DNA of 41,477 nucleotides from Oscillochloris sp. ZM17-4. GTDB lineage: Bacteria > Chloroflexota > Chloroflexia > Chloroflexales > Chloroflexaceae. Location: positions 54,230 to 95,706 of the forward strand of contig NZ_JAIEWN010000015.1 in assembly GCF_019599295.1 (NCBI RefSeq), read 5' to 3'. The notes beneath the pieces are model-generated. The model was not told the origin of the DNA. It saw nothing but the letters and a program-made list of their open reading frames with translations, and did no database searches. A program made the translations under genes and the position numbers. Below are positions 22,687 through 31,300 of the stretch, piece by piece (positions within the stretch are counted from its first letter, which is position 1; the number at the start of each line of letters is the position of its first letter).

Positions 22687-23814
22687 CTACTCCGCATACT
22701 CATACAGCAGCTCATCCACCGTGTTGCCATCGATATCGTGCTCATCGCCGAGGGCCTTGATGCGGGCGGCGGCGACGCGGGCCTGGGCCTCGCTGAGGTA
22801 GATGCCCAGCTCGCGGGCGCGCTCGGCGATCGCGTGCCAGCCCACCAGGCGGTGGGCCACGGCCACGGTGCGCGTCCGCCCGAACAGGCTCGGGTCAAGC
22901 ACCTCGTAGCTGCGCGGGTCGGCCAGCACCGCCTTGGTGTGCATCCCCGCCTTGTGGGTGAAGGCCGTCGGGCTGGTGATGCAGCTGTTGAAGGGGATGG
23001 CGATGCCGACCATGTCGGCGACCATCTGGTCGATCTCGCCCAGCATGCCCAGGTTGTAGCGGGCCACCAGGGCCGGGTCGATCGCGGCCAGGCGGGCGAT
23101 CATGCCGCCCAGCGAGGCGATGCCGTTGCGCTCGCCGATGCCCAGGACGGTCACGTCGACATGGGTGGCCCCGCCCTCAAGGGCGCAGAAGGCGTTGGCG
23201 ATCGCGCAGCCGCTATCGTTATGGCCGTGGAACTCGATGTCGCAGCCGACGGCGGCGCGCACGGCGGCCAGCACATCGTAGACCTGGCGCGGCGCGGCGA
23301 TGCCGACGGTGTCGGCCAGGCCGATGCGCTGCACGCCGAGGCTGTCGATGGCCCGGTACACGCGGATGAGGTCGGGCAGGGGGGTGCGGAAGCTATCCTC
23401 GCAGGAGAAGCGCACCTCAAGGTCGTGGCGCTGGAGGTAGGCGATCACCTCGACGGCCCGCTCGATGATCTCGTCGAGGGTGCGGCCGTGGCTCACCTGG
23501 CGCAGCTGCTCGGAGGTGGCGAAGAGCAGGTTGGCGCCCTGGGCGCCGGCCTCGACGGCCAGCCGGGCGTCGTCCATGTGGCAGCGGATGTGGGTCAGGA
23601 CGCGGGCGCGCAGCCCGCGGCGGGCGATGGCCTCAAGGTCGCGCGCGCTCTGCGGCGAGGCGGCCGGCGAGGTGAGCTCGATGTACTCGACCCCGAAGGC
23701 GTCGAGGGCGTCGGCGATCGACACGCGCTGCGCGCTGCTGAAGCGCGCGCCGGCGAACTGCTCGCCCTCGCGCAGGGTCGTCTCGACCAAGTGGAAGCGA
23801 TCAGGCAGCGACAT
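22687..23814 (-). CDS. lysS: Homocitrate synthase
   Basis: It condenses 2-oxoglutarate with acetyl-CoA, the first committed step of the alpha-aminoadipate lysine pathway. The 375-residue length matches Thermus-type homocitrate synthase. The signature [20 protein letters not shown] is near residue 9, [18 protein letters not shown] near 46, [20 protein letters not shown] near 73, [17 protein letters not shown] near residue 195 (HGHND carries metal-binding histidines) and [14 protein letters not shown] near 282. These favour homocitrate synthase over isopropylmalate or citramalate synthase. The start at 23814 has AGGAG ten bases upstream and overlaps a 38-codon upstream frame. It is the first enzyme gene after a lysine attenuator. 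Confidence 0.93.
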   Translation of the reverse strand: MSLPDRFHLVETTLREGEQFAGARFSSAQRVSIADALDAFGVEYIELTSPAASPQSARDLEAIARRGLRARVLTHIRCHMDDARLAVEAGAQGANLLFATSEQLRQVSHGRTLDEIIERAVEVIAYLQRHDLEVRFSCEDSFRTPLPDLIRVYRAIDSLGVQRIGLADTVGIAAPRQVYDVLAAVRAAVGCDIEFHGHNDSGCAIANAFCALEGGATHVDVTVLGIGERNGIASLGGMIARLAAIDPALVARYNLGMLGEIDQMVADMVGIAIPFNSCITSPTAFTHKAGMHTKAVLADPRSYEVLDPSLFGRTRTVAVAHRLVGWHAIAERARELGIYLSEAQARVAAARIKALGDEHDIDGNTVDELLYEYAE

Positions 23815-23917
23815 GGCGTGAAGGCTCCTGTCTCACTTGACACGCGCCGAACAGCTCGGGGCGGCAGTGGCGCGGCGTGTAGGCGACGGCTGCGGGCATC
23901 GGGTAGCGCTGTTTCAT
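23801..23917 (-). CDS. Small 38-codon frame overlapping the start of homocitrate synthase
   Basis: It starts ATG at 23917 with an excellent GGAGGG box five bases upstream and ends at TGA 23801-23803, thirteen bases inside the homocitrate synthase gene in another frame. It begins [18 protein letters not shown]. It sits just after the attenuator terminator. It may couple translation into lysS or set its basal level. I do not recognise the peptide, and it may not be functional. Confidence 0.4.
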   Translation of the reverse strand: MKQRYPMPAAVAYTPRHCRPELFGACQVRQEPSRHVAA

Positions 23918-23940
23918 AGAATCCCTCCGGGAGATACAAA

Positions 23941-23975
23941 AGGCCCGGCTCACCACTGTCTGGTGAGCCGGGCCT
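23941..23975 (-). terminator. Attenuator terminator of the lysine operon
   Basis: On the minus strand a perfect 15-bp stem (AGGCCCGGCTCACCA and complement) with loop GACAG is followed by TTTTGT. Its 5' arm plus loop (GCTCACCAGAC, 23968 down to 23958) can instead pair with GTCTGGTTAGC at 24011-24001, at the end of the leader peptide frame, in 10 of 11 positions. This is the terminator/antiterminator pair expected for transcription attenuation. Confidence 0.88.
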
Positions 23976-24001
23976 ACACTCGATCATTCGTGCAGGCAGC
24001 G

Positions 24002-24064
24002 CTAACCAGACCGGGGGGCCGGCTTCTTGGTGCGCTTATCCTGCTTCGAGAAGGTGGTAACCAT
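24002..24064 (-). CDS. Lysine-rich leader peptide of the lysine operon
   Basis: A 20-codon frame, MVTTFSKQDKRTKKPAPRSG, then TAG. It has four AAG lysine codons, two of them adjacent at positions 13-14. The last codons (TCT GGT TAG) form the antiterminator segment. A ribosome stalled at the Lys13-Lys14 codons for lack of charged tRNA-Lys would leave that segment free to pair with the terminator's 5' arm; a ribosome reaching the stop codon would cover it and let the terminator form. Leader-peptide attenuation has been reported for the Thermus thermophilus lysine cluster, so the design has precedent. The ribosome-binding site is weak. Nothing about the peptide itself suggests a separate function. 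Confidence 0.82.
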   Translation of the reverse strand: MVTTFSKQDKRTKKPAPRSG

Positions 24065-24099
24065 TGGTTAAAATACTCGCTCCGCTCGATGACGCGCGG

Positions 24100-24128
24100 A
24101 GTATAGCAGCAGGCTGAGAAGCTGTCAA
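24100..24128 (-). promoter_or_regulatory. Consensus promoter of the lysine operon
   Basis: On the minus strand a perfect TTGACA (24123-24128), a 17-bp spacer and TATACT (24100-24105). The predicted transcript starts near 24093, about 30 nt before the leader-peptide ATG. It begins two bases from the stop of the next gene upstream (24130). Confidence 0.88.
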
Positions 24129-24129
24129 C

Positions 24130-24474
24130 TCAGCCGCGGGCGAGCAGGTAGGCGGCCAGGGCCAGGCCGGCGGCGAGCGCGCAGCCGAGCGCCTGGTCGC
24201 GCTGGGAGCGCCCGCGGCCGGCGGCCCACCAGGCGGCGGCGACCGCGCCGAGGGCGCCGAGGTAGTGCCACTGCCGGCCGGCGTAGCCTCCGGCGGCCAG
24301 GGCCACCCCGAGCAGCACCTGGGCCGCCAGGGCGGCGCGGGCCGCCAGCAGGGCCCGGCCCGCCCAGGGGCCGGCCGGGCCGCCGGGGCGCGGCCAGAGC
24401 AGGCCCGCCGCCGCCGCGTTGCTCAGCACCACCAGCGCGCCGACCACGGCGTGGATGATCGGCAGACCTGCCAT
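24130..24474 (-). CDS. Small four-helix membrane protein
   Basis: A 114-residue, strongly hydrophobic protein with about four membrane segments (roughly residues 5-28, 38-62, 68-85 and 94-112). It begins MAGLPIIHAVVGALVVLSN. I do not recognise a family with confidence. It starts four bases after the stop of the ferric-reductase-like gene, so the two are probably cotranscribed and may form a heme-containing membrane unit. Its stop codon borders the -35 box of the lysine promoter. Confidence 0.7.
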   Translation of the reverse strand: MAGLPIIHAVVGALVVLSNAAAAGLLWPRPGGPAGPWAGRALLAARAALAAQVLLGVALAAGGYAGRQWHYLGALGAVAAAWWAAGRGRSQRDQALGCALAAGLALAAYLLARG

Positions 24475-24478
24475 CGGG

Positions 24479-25354
24479 CTACTCCGCCGCCTGAAGCTTG
24501 GGCGACTCGGCCCGCGCCGGTCGCTGGCGGCGCGAGAACATCGTCGCCAGGATGCGGTAGACCGTCAGGAAGACCACGCTGCCGCCGGTGAACCAGTACA
24601 CGCCCTGGATCCAGGTCAGCTCGCTGTCGCTGCCGCTCCAGACGCCGTGGACGAGGGCCAGGGCGAACATCGCGAAGCTCATAAAGTGGATGGCCCGCCA
24701 TGCCGTCCGGCCGATCTGCCCCTTCACATAGAAGCTCAGGCCGACGATCGCCGTCAGGTAGATGCCGACCTGGCCGAGGCCGACCCAGGTCGGGTTGTAG
24801 CCGCTATAGGCGAAGGGCACCAGGATCTGGCGCAGGTCGGCCTGGATGTAGCGGTCGCCCATCAGGATCAGGCCGTGGAACAGGGCGAAGGCCAGGCCGA
24901 GCAGGCTGGCGTGCTGGTGCAGGTCGAAGGCGGCCGGGCCGCCCGGCCAGGCCCGCGACATGCGGCTGGTCATCAGCAGGCCGAAGACCATCGAGAGCCA
25001 GACCAGCGCGTAGGCCACAAATGCGCTGCTGCGCGAGAGGTACCAGTAGGCCTTGGGCTCTGTGCCGAGCAGCGAGGCGCTCAGGCCGGGGAGCCAGGTG
25101 GGCAGGGCCACCACGGCGGCGAAGACGCCGACGCCGACGGCGATGAAGATGGCCACCAGCGTGTGGAAGGGCATGGCCGGCAGGCTCTCCAGCCGCTCTA
25201 GCTCGTCGTCGGCCTGTGCGGAGGCCCGTACTGGGGCGCGTGGCGGAGTCTGCGTGGGGGGCTGGTCGGCGGCCGGGGCGGGAGGGGCGGAGGCCTGGCC
25301 GGCGGCCTTCGCGGCGCGGATGGCGGCCAGCCGGGCGGCTTTCTCATCGCTCAC
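24479..25354 (-). CDS. Ferric-reductase-like transmembrane protein
   Basis: A 291-residue protein: a charged, Ala/Pro-rich N-terminus of about 60 residues, then six or so membrane helices. Histidine-bearing helices (FDLHQHASLLGLAFALFHGL and AIHFMSFAMFALALVHGVW) fit the heme-ligand positions of the ferric reductase/cytochrome b family. No FAD/NAD-binding C-terminal domain is present, so any flavoprotein partner would be separate. The GTG at 25354 is chosen because AAGGAG lies eight bases upstream. The frame continues open far upstream, but that is antisense to the Rieske gene. Confidence 0.8.
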   Translation of the reverse strand: MSDEKAARLAAIRAAKAAGQASAPPAPAADQPPTQTPPRAPVRASAQADDELERLESLPAMPFHTLVAIFIAVGVGVFAAVVALPTWLPGLSASLLGTEPKAYWYLSRSSAFVAYALVWLSMVFGLLMTSRMSRAWPGGPAAFDLHQHASLLGLAFALFHGLILMGDRYIQADLRQILVPFAYSGYNPTWVGLGQVGIYLTAIVGLSFYVKGQIGRTAWRAIHFMSFAMFALALVHGVWSGSDSELTWIQGVYWFTGGSVVFLTVYRILATMFSRRQRPARAESPKLQAAE

Positions 25355-25372
25355 GGGTAGTGCTCCTTCGTA

Positions 25373-25461
25373 ATTGCAGATTGTAGATTGCAGATTGTAG
25401 ATTATGGAGCTCTGCGCTCTGCAATCTGCAATCTGCAATCTGCAATCTGCAATCTGCAATC
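25373..25461. repeat. Inverted heptamer CAGATTG array between divergent genes
   Basis: About four ATTGCAG/ATTGTAG units (25373-25404) face about six GCAATCT units (25419-25461) across a short centre. It occupies almost all of the gap between the ferric-reductase-like gene and the Rieske gene, and reaches to within eight bases of the region encoding the likely natural N-terminus of the Rieske protein. Confidence 0.9.
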
Positions 25462-25534
25462 GTATTAGCGGGACTTCGAGCCAGATCTCGCCAGGGCTGG
25501 CACCATCCCGGCCCGCTGGTACACCGACCCGGCC

Positions 25535-26539
25535 ATGCTGCCCCTGGAGCAGGAGCGGATCTTTGGCCGCACCTGGCAGCTCGTCGGCCGCGCCGAGCAG
25601 CTCCAGCTCCCCGGCGACTTTATCACCTGCCAGGTCGTCGATGAGCCGATCGTCGTCACCCGCGATGGCGTCGGCCAGCTGCACGCCTTCTACAACGTCT
25701 GCCGCCACCGCGCCGGCTCCGTCGCCGAGGGCTGCGGCAACCGCAAGACCCTCCAGTGCCAGTATCACGCCTGGACCTACGGCCTCGACGGGAGGCTGCT
25801 GAACACCCCGGAGTGGGAGGGCGTCGAGAACTTTGAGCGGGCCGACTACGGCCTGCGCCCGGTGCAGGTGGACACCTGGGGGCCGTTCGTCTTTGTCAAC
25901 CTCGACCCGCAGGCCCCGCCGCTGGGAGAGGTCCTCGGGGCCATCCCCGCCGAGACGGCCCACATGCCGCTGGGCCGCATGGGCTTCTACAAGCGCATCG
26001 ACTATGAGATCGCCTGTAACTGGAAGGTCTATGTCGATAACTACCTGGAGGGCTACCACATCCCGCCGGCCCACCCCGGCCTCTTCAAGGAGATCGACTA
26101 CAAGCAGTACCGGGTCGAGACCTTCCGCCACTACTCGAAGCAGCACGCCCCCATCCGCGAGAAGCCCGACTCGCTCTACATGCGGCATCTGGAGGATGGC
26201 GCCCCGGCCCAGGCCCTCTACTACTGGGCCTTCCCCAACCTGATGCTGAACATCTACCCGGACAACCTGCAGATCAACATCATCCTGCCGCTCGGCCCCG
26301 ACCGCACCGTCACGATCTTCGAGTGGTATGTGCTCGACGCGGATCGGCCTGATGTCGCCGAGGAGTTCCACAAATCGTTTAAGTTCAGCGACCTGATCCA
26401 GAAAGAGGATATCGACATCTGCGAGTCGGTGCAGCGGCGGCTGCGCTCGCGATCATACAGCACCGGGCGCTACTCGCTTCTGCGCGAGAACGGCGTCCAC
26501 CACTTCCACGGCCTGCTCGCCGAATATCTCCAGGGCTGA
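25535..26539 (+). CDS. Rieske non-heme iron oxygenase, alpha subunit
   Basis: A ring-hydroxylating-dioxygenase-type protein. The Rieske [2Fe-2S] motif is CRHR...CQYHAW near residues 56-78. The catalytic domain carries NYLEGYHIPPAHPGL (two iron-binding histidines) near 168 and an aspartate in EDIDICES near residue 290. From the first ATG it has 334 residues, but homology-like sequence (GTIPARWYTDPAM) extends upstream in frame to a TAG at 25466, without ATG, GTG or TTG. The original start may therefore have been lost to the adjacent heptamer array. The first ATG has no clear ribosome-binding site. The substrate is unknown; no ferredoxin or reductase partner is adjacent. Confidence 0.85.
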   Translation: MLPLEQERIFGRTWQLVGRAEQLQLPGDFITCQVVDEPIVVTRDGVGQLHAFYNVCRHRAGSVAEGCGNRKTLQCQYHAWTYGLDGRLLNTPEWEGVENFERADYGLRPVQVDTWGPFVFVNLDPQAPPLGEVLGAIPAETAHMPLGRMGFYKRIDYEIACNWKVYVDNYLEGYHIPPAHPGLFKEIDYKQYRVETFRHYSKQHAPIREKPDSLYMRHLEDGAPAQALYYWAFPNLMLNIYPDNLQINIILPLGPDRTVTIFEWYVLDADRPDVAEEFHKSFKFSDLIQKEDIDICESVQRRLRSRSYSTGRYSLLRENGVHHFHGLLAEYLQG

Positions 26540-26550
26540 TCAGGATTCGG

Positions 26551-26578
26551 CGTACAGGCGCAGCGCGCTGCGCCTATA
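26551..26578. repeat. Short palindrome after the Rieske gene
   Basis: GTACAGGCGCAGCG faces its near-complement ending in TATAC. It resembles the short palindromes in the lysine operon (GTA...GGCGCAG ends) and lies 12 bases after the Rieske stop. Confidence 0.6.
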
Positions 26579-26624
26579 CATCCACCGACCTGTGTAACCT
26601 TCTACTATTATATAGATCTGAGCT

Positions 26625-27221
26625 ATGAGCACTCGCCCACACCGCACACGCATTAACGCCGACGACGACACCCTCTGGGAGCAGCTTGTCCAGGAGGCGG
26701 CCCAGCGCATCCCCCACGATCTCGCCCCGCCGCTGAGCGAGGTGAGCGTGCCGGGGGCGGCCGAGCAGCCCGCGGCCGAGCAGCCCGCGGCCGAGCAGCC
26801 CGCGGCCCAGCGCAGCCCGCGCGGGCCGCGCACCACCCGCTACCTGAACGTGACGCGCATGGACTACCCGAAGGCCCACGGCTACTTCGTGCGGGTCACC
26901 TGGAAGGGGGTGCAGCGCGCTAAGCTGTTCAGCGATGGCGTCTATGGAGATCGCTTCGCCGCCCTGGCCGCCGCCCTCGACTGGCGCGACAAGATGACGA
27001 AGGAGCTCGGCAAGCCCGCCCCCGGGCAGGCGCTGCGCCCCGATGTCGGCGTCAACCGGGTGACGAAGGGCAGCCGAGACGTCTTCGAGGCCACCTGGCT
27101 GGTCAACGGGAAGCAGGGCCGCACCAGCTTCTCGGTGCGCAAGCACGGCATTAAGAAGGCCCGCGCCCTCGCCCTCGCCGCCCGCCAGCGGGCTCTGGCC
27201 AAGCGCCAGGACGATACCTAA
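26625..27221 (+). CDS. AP2-domain-like DNA-binding protein
   Basis: A 198-residue basic protein. After a Pro/Ala-rich linker with three AAEQP repeats (DNA repeat of 15 bp, about 26757-26803), residues 72-125 resemble bacterial AP2/ERF-type domains (GYFVRVTWKGVQRAKLFSD, then DRFAALAAALDWRDK). A second, more diverged copy seems to occupy about 145-192 (FEATWLVNGKQGRTSFSV, KARALALAARQRA). Such domains are often attached to homing nucleases or integrases, but here no nuclease domain is present. It may be a domesticated DNA-binding protein. The start has only a weak GAG upstream. Confidence 0.7.
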   Translation: MSTRPHRTRINADDDTLWEQLVQEAAQRIPHDLAPPLSEVSVPGAAEQPAAEQPAAEQPAAQRSPRGPRTTRYLNVTRMDYPKAHGYFVRVTWKGVQRAKLFSDGVYGDRFAALAAALDWRDKMTKELGKPAPGQALRPDVGVNRVTKGSRDVFEATWLVNGKQGRTSFSVRKHGIKKARALALAARQRALAKRQDDT

Positions 27222-27238
27222 GAAGTCACGCTGTCAAT

Positions 27239-27323
27239 GGTGTCATTCCGAGCGCAGCGAGGAATCTTCCAATGACCGTTGTGGGAAGACCCTTCGACTG
27301 CGCCTGCGGCTCCGCTCAGGGTG
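27239..27323. repeat. MITE-like element with TGTCA...TGACA ends
   Basis: The left end starts TGTCATTCCGAGCGCAGCG and the right end finishes CCGCTCAGGGTGACA, giving short inverted ends of TGTCA/TGACA. The inner parts GAATCTTCC and GGAAGACCC also nearly mirror each other. Sequences of this kind are dispersed in many environmental genomes. No target duplication was found. Confidence 0.5.
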
Positions 27324-27372
27324 ACAGGAATGCGGAATATCTCAGGAGAATTGGTATAAGACCTTGTCCAGG

Positions 27373-28041
27373 CTACCCGCCAACAGCCCTCGCCTGGGAG
27401 TCGACGCCGTTCAGCATGGCGCGCGTATGCGGCGCGATGTCCGGCGGCATGGTGCGCAGGTCGGCGGCGAGGCGGTCGAGGTCGGCCAGTGTGTCGAGGG
27501 CGTACCAGGCCGGGATCTGCGCCACCCGCAGGCTGTGGGTGGCTGCGGCGATGCACAGATCGTCCGGCGTCTCGTCGCGGCCGGGGAGCGCGCGCAGCAG
27601 GGCCGGGTGGGCCGCCCGCAGCCCGATCAGGTACCAGCCGCCGCTCTCGCGCGGCCCGATGACGACATCGGCCCCGCACTCCAGGTAGGTCAGCGTATCG
27701 CGCAGCCGCCAGATCGGCATGTGCGGCATATCGCTGCCAAAGAGGATCACCGGCCCGGAGGCGAGGGATCGGGCGACGACATGCCCAAGGGCTGTGGGCC
27801 GCATATCAGCGAGCGTGATGATCTCCGGGCCGGTTGGGATCGGCGCACGTCCATGCAGCAGCGCGCCGTGCTGCGCCACAATGAAGACATCGGCCCGCGC
27901 CACCTGTTGCGCCAGTGCGACGCTGTCTTCGAGGAACGCGGCGTAGAGATTGGTCGCAGCGAATCCCAGGTGCGATGGTAGCTCATTGGATGCCAGCTGA
28001 ACCACTGGATCATGGGCCAGGAGAATGAGCAGGTGTGCCAT
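27373..28041 (-). CDS. DUF2064-family glycosyltransferase-like protein
   Basis: A 222-residue protein resembling the TIGR04282/DUF2064 group of small GT-A-fold proteins. Features are LLAHDPVVQ near the start, the nucleotide-sugar-type segment VILFGSDMPHMPIWRL near residue 97, ADVVIGPRESGGWYLIGL near 127 and DTLADLDRLAADL near 183. The biochemical role of the group is poorly known; nucleotide-sugar transfer is only inferred from the fold. It is a single gene facing its own promoter at 28129-28158. Confidence 0.8.
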   Translation of the reverse strand: MAHLLILLAHDPVVQLASNELPSHLGFAATNLYAAFLEDSVALAQQVARADVFIVAQHGALLHGRAPIPTGPEIITLADMRPTALGHVVARSLASGPVILFGSDMPHMPIWRLRDTLTYLECGADVVIGPRESGGWYLIGLRAAHPALLRALPGRDETPDDLCIAAATHSLRVAQIPAWYALDTLADLDRLAADLRTMPPDIAPHTRAMLNGVDSQARAVGG

Positions 28042-28375
28042 AGCTTCAGGTGTCGGACGTCGCTAGTGGACATCCGACAATAGGTAGTAGGTTGTGATAT
28101 GCGAATGTCTGGGTGGAGCGCTCACTCTATTATAGGGCGACGCTCGGCGCGTTATCAATACTTTGTGAACAAATTGTTAGCCTCCCTTCGCCAGTGGGGG
28201 CTCCTTCGGGGCTGCGCGCAACCGCCGATTCCCAACCGGCGATCGGCCATTGTGCGAGTGCCATAAAGAGATCACCACTGCGCGTTGCCCGAGCTTTACC
28301 TCGTGCAAAGCGGCGCAAACGTATACTGGCTATATCAGCCCAGGGAGCGTGCGCGTTCTATATGAGGAGATCCTG
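28042..28375. other. Gene-free region upstream of PFOR
   Basis: This 334-bp divergent region holds a promoter for the DUF2064 gene, a short hairpin-prone stretch with a CTTCGG loop around 28200-28225, and AT-rich sequence with TATACT at 28322-28327 that lacks a clear -35. An AGGAGA box precedes the PFOR start. Nothing else was recognised. Confidence 0.5.
28129..28158 (-). promoter_or_regulatory. Candidate promoter of the DUF2064 gene
   Basis: On the minus strand TTGATA (28153-28158), an 18-bp spacer and TATAAT (28129-28134), giving a leader of about 80 nt before the start at 28041. Confidence 0.5.
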
Positions 28376-31300
28376 ATGAGTAGCGAACAGATCACGCTTG
28401 ACGGCAACGAGGCCGTTGCCAGAGTAGCCTATATGCTCAGTGAGGTGGTGGCGATCTACCCGATCACCCCATCGACCCCGATGGGCGAGTCGTCCGACGC
28501 CTACGCCGCCGCCGGCAAGCCTAACCTCTGGGGCACCGTGCCCTCGGTGTACGAGATGCAGTCCGAGGGCGGCGCCGCCGGCGCCCTCCACGGCGCCATG
28601 CAGACGGGTGCCCTCACCACGACCTTCACCGCCTCGCAGGGCCTGCTGCTGATGATCCCCAATATGTATAAGATCGCCGGCGAGCTGACGCCGACCGTCT
28701 TCCACATTGCGGCGCGCTCGCTGGCCGCCCAGGGCCTCTCGATCTTCGGCGACCACTCCGATGTGATGTCGGTGCGCGGCACGGGATTCGCCATGCTCGC
28801 CGCAAACTCGGTGCAGGAGGCCCACGACCTCTCCCTCGTCGCCCACGCCGCCGCGCTGGAGAGCCGGGTGCCCTTCCTGCACTTCTTCGACGGCTTCCGC
28901 ACCTCGCACGAGGTGAATAAGATCAGCGTGCTGGAGACCGAGACGATCCGGGCGATGATCGACGACGAGCTCGTCCACGCCCACCGCTCGCGCGCGCTCA
29001 ACCCCGACCGCCCCGTGCTGCGCGGCACCGCCCAGAACCCCGATGTCTACTTCCAGGCCCGCGAGAGCGTCAACCCCTTCTACGCGGCATGCCCCGGCAT
29101 CGTCCAGAAGGCGATGGACCGCTTCGCCGGCCTGACCGGCCGCCAGTACCGGATCTTCGACTATGTCGGCGCCCCCGACGCCGAGCGGGTGATCGTGCTC
29201 ATGGGCTCCGGCGGCGAGACGGCCGCCGAGACGGCGCGCTTCCTGGCCGACCAGGGCGAGAAGGTCGGCGTGGTGCTCGTGCGGCTCTACCGGCCCTTCG
29301 ATAGCGCCGCCCTGATGGCCGCCCTGCCCAGCACCGTCCGCGCGATCGCCGCGCTCGACCGCACCAAGGAGCCCGGCAGCGCCGGCGAGCCGCTCTTCCT
29401 CGATATCGTCTCCGCCGTGACCGAGAGCCAGATCTCGCCGACCGTGATCGGCGGGCGCTACGGCCTCTCCTCCAAGGAGTTCACCCCGGCGATGGTCAAG
29501 GCGGTCTTCGATGAGCTGGGTAAGGACCAGCCGACTACCCGCTTCACCATCGGTATCAACGACGATGTGAGCGGCACCAGCCTCAGCTACGACCCGAGCT
29601 TCAACATCGAGGCCGGCGAGACGGTGCGCTGCGTCTTCTGGGGCCTCGGCGCCGACGGCACGGTGGGCGCGAACAAGAGCAGCATCAAGATCATCGGCGA
29701 GGAGACCGACAACAACGCCCAGGGCTACTTCGTCTACGACTCGAAGAAGTCCGGCTCGACCACCACCTCGCACCTGCGCTTCGGGCCGCACCCCATCCAC
29801 GCGCCCTACCTGATCGGCGCCGGCGAGGCCAACTTCGTCGCCTGCCACCAGTTCGCCTTCCTGGAGCGGGTCGATGTGCTGAGCTACGCCCGCCCCGGCG
29901 GCATCTTCCTGCTGAACACCCCCTTCGGCCCCGACCAGGTCTGGGGCCAGATCCCGGCCGAGGTGCGCGCCACCATCCGCGCGAAGAACCTGCGCTTCTA
30001 TATCATCGACGCCGCCGCCGTGGCTCAGTCCACCGGCATGGGCAGCCGCATCAACACGGTGATGCAGACCTGCTTCTTCGCGATCAGCGGCGTGCTGCCG
30101 CGCGAGGACGCGATCGCCGCGATCAAGGACAGCATCAAGAAGACCTACGGGAAGCGCGGCGACACCGTGGTGGCCCGCAACTTTATGGCCGTCGACCAGA
30201 CCCTGGCGAACCTCTACGAGGTCGCTATCCCCGCCGCCGACCCCTCACCCAACGGGCTGCACATGCGCCCGACGGTGCCCGATGCCGCGCCGGCCTTCGT
30301 CAAGGATGTGCTCGCCCCCATGATCGCTGGCCACGGCGACGATCTGCCGGTGAGCAAGATGCCCTTCGACGGCACCTACCCCACCGGCACCGCCCAGTGG
30401 GAGAAGCGCAACATCGCCCTCGAGATCCCGGTCTGGGACGAGAAGATCTGCATCCAGTGCGGCAAGTGCGCCTTCGTCTGCCCGCACGCCGTCATCCGCC
30501 CCAAGGTCTACCCGGCCGAGGCGCTGGAGGGCGCGCCCGAGGGCTTCAAGAGCGTGTCCGCCCGCTTCAAGGAGCTGCCCGGCCAGCTCTACACGCTCCA
30601 GGTCAGCCCCGAGGACTGCACCGGCTGCACCCTCTGTGTCGAGGTCTGCCCGGTGAAGGATAAGACCCAGGTCGGCCGCAAGGCGATCAACATGGCCCCC
30701 CAGCCGCCCCTGCGCGTCGCCGAGTCGGCCAACTGGGACTTCTTCCTCAGCCTGCCCGAGGTCGACCGCACCCAGATCGGCCTGGGCTCGATCAAGAACT
30801 CGCAGCTGCTCCAGCCGCTCTTTGAGTTCTCCGGGGCCTGCTCGGGCTGCGGCGAGACGCCCTACGTCAAGCTGGTCAGCCAGCTCTACGGCGACCGGGC
30901 GGTGATCGCGAACGCCACCGGCTGCTCGTCGATCTATGGCGGTAACCTGCCCACCACGCCCTGGTCGGTCAACAAGGACGGGCGCGGCCCGACCTGGTCG
31001 AACTCGCTCTTTGAGGACAACGCCGAGTTCGGTCTGGGCATGCGCCTGAGCATCGACAAGCAGGAGGAGTACGCCCGCGAGCTGCTGCCCAAGCTGGCCG
31101 ACATCATTGGCGCCGACCTAGTGGACGCCCTGCTCAACGCCGATCAGGCGAGCGAGGCCGGGATCGCCGCCCAGCGCGAGCGGGTGGACGCGCTCAAGGT
31201 GCGCCTGGATGCCGCCCCCGCCGGCCCGAAGTCGCCCCTGGTGAAGGATCTGCTGGCTATGATCGATGTGCTCGTCAAGCGCAGCGTCTGGATCATGGGC

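Noticed and set aside
23930-24130. T-box or lysine (L-box) riboswitch upstream of lysS
   Set aside because: No T-box consensus (TGGNACC with downstream pairing) and no L-box architecture; the short leader frame with Lys codons explains the terminator better.
24479-26371. A 630-residue ferric-reductase-like protein with a long N-terminal extension
   Set aside because: The extension is antisense to the Rieske gene and crosses the heptamer array; the GTG at 25354 has a good ribosome site.
28358-29848. Minus-strand frame opposite the start of PFOR
   Set aside because: Shadow of the GC-rich PFOR gene; no recognisable domain or ribosome site.
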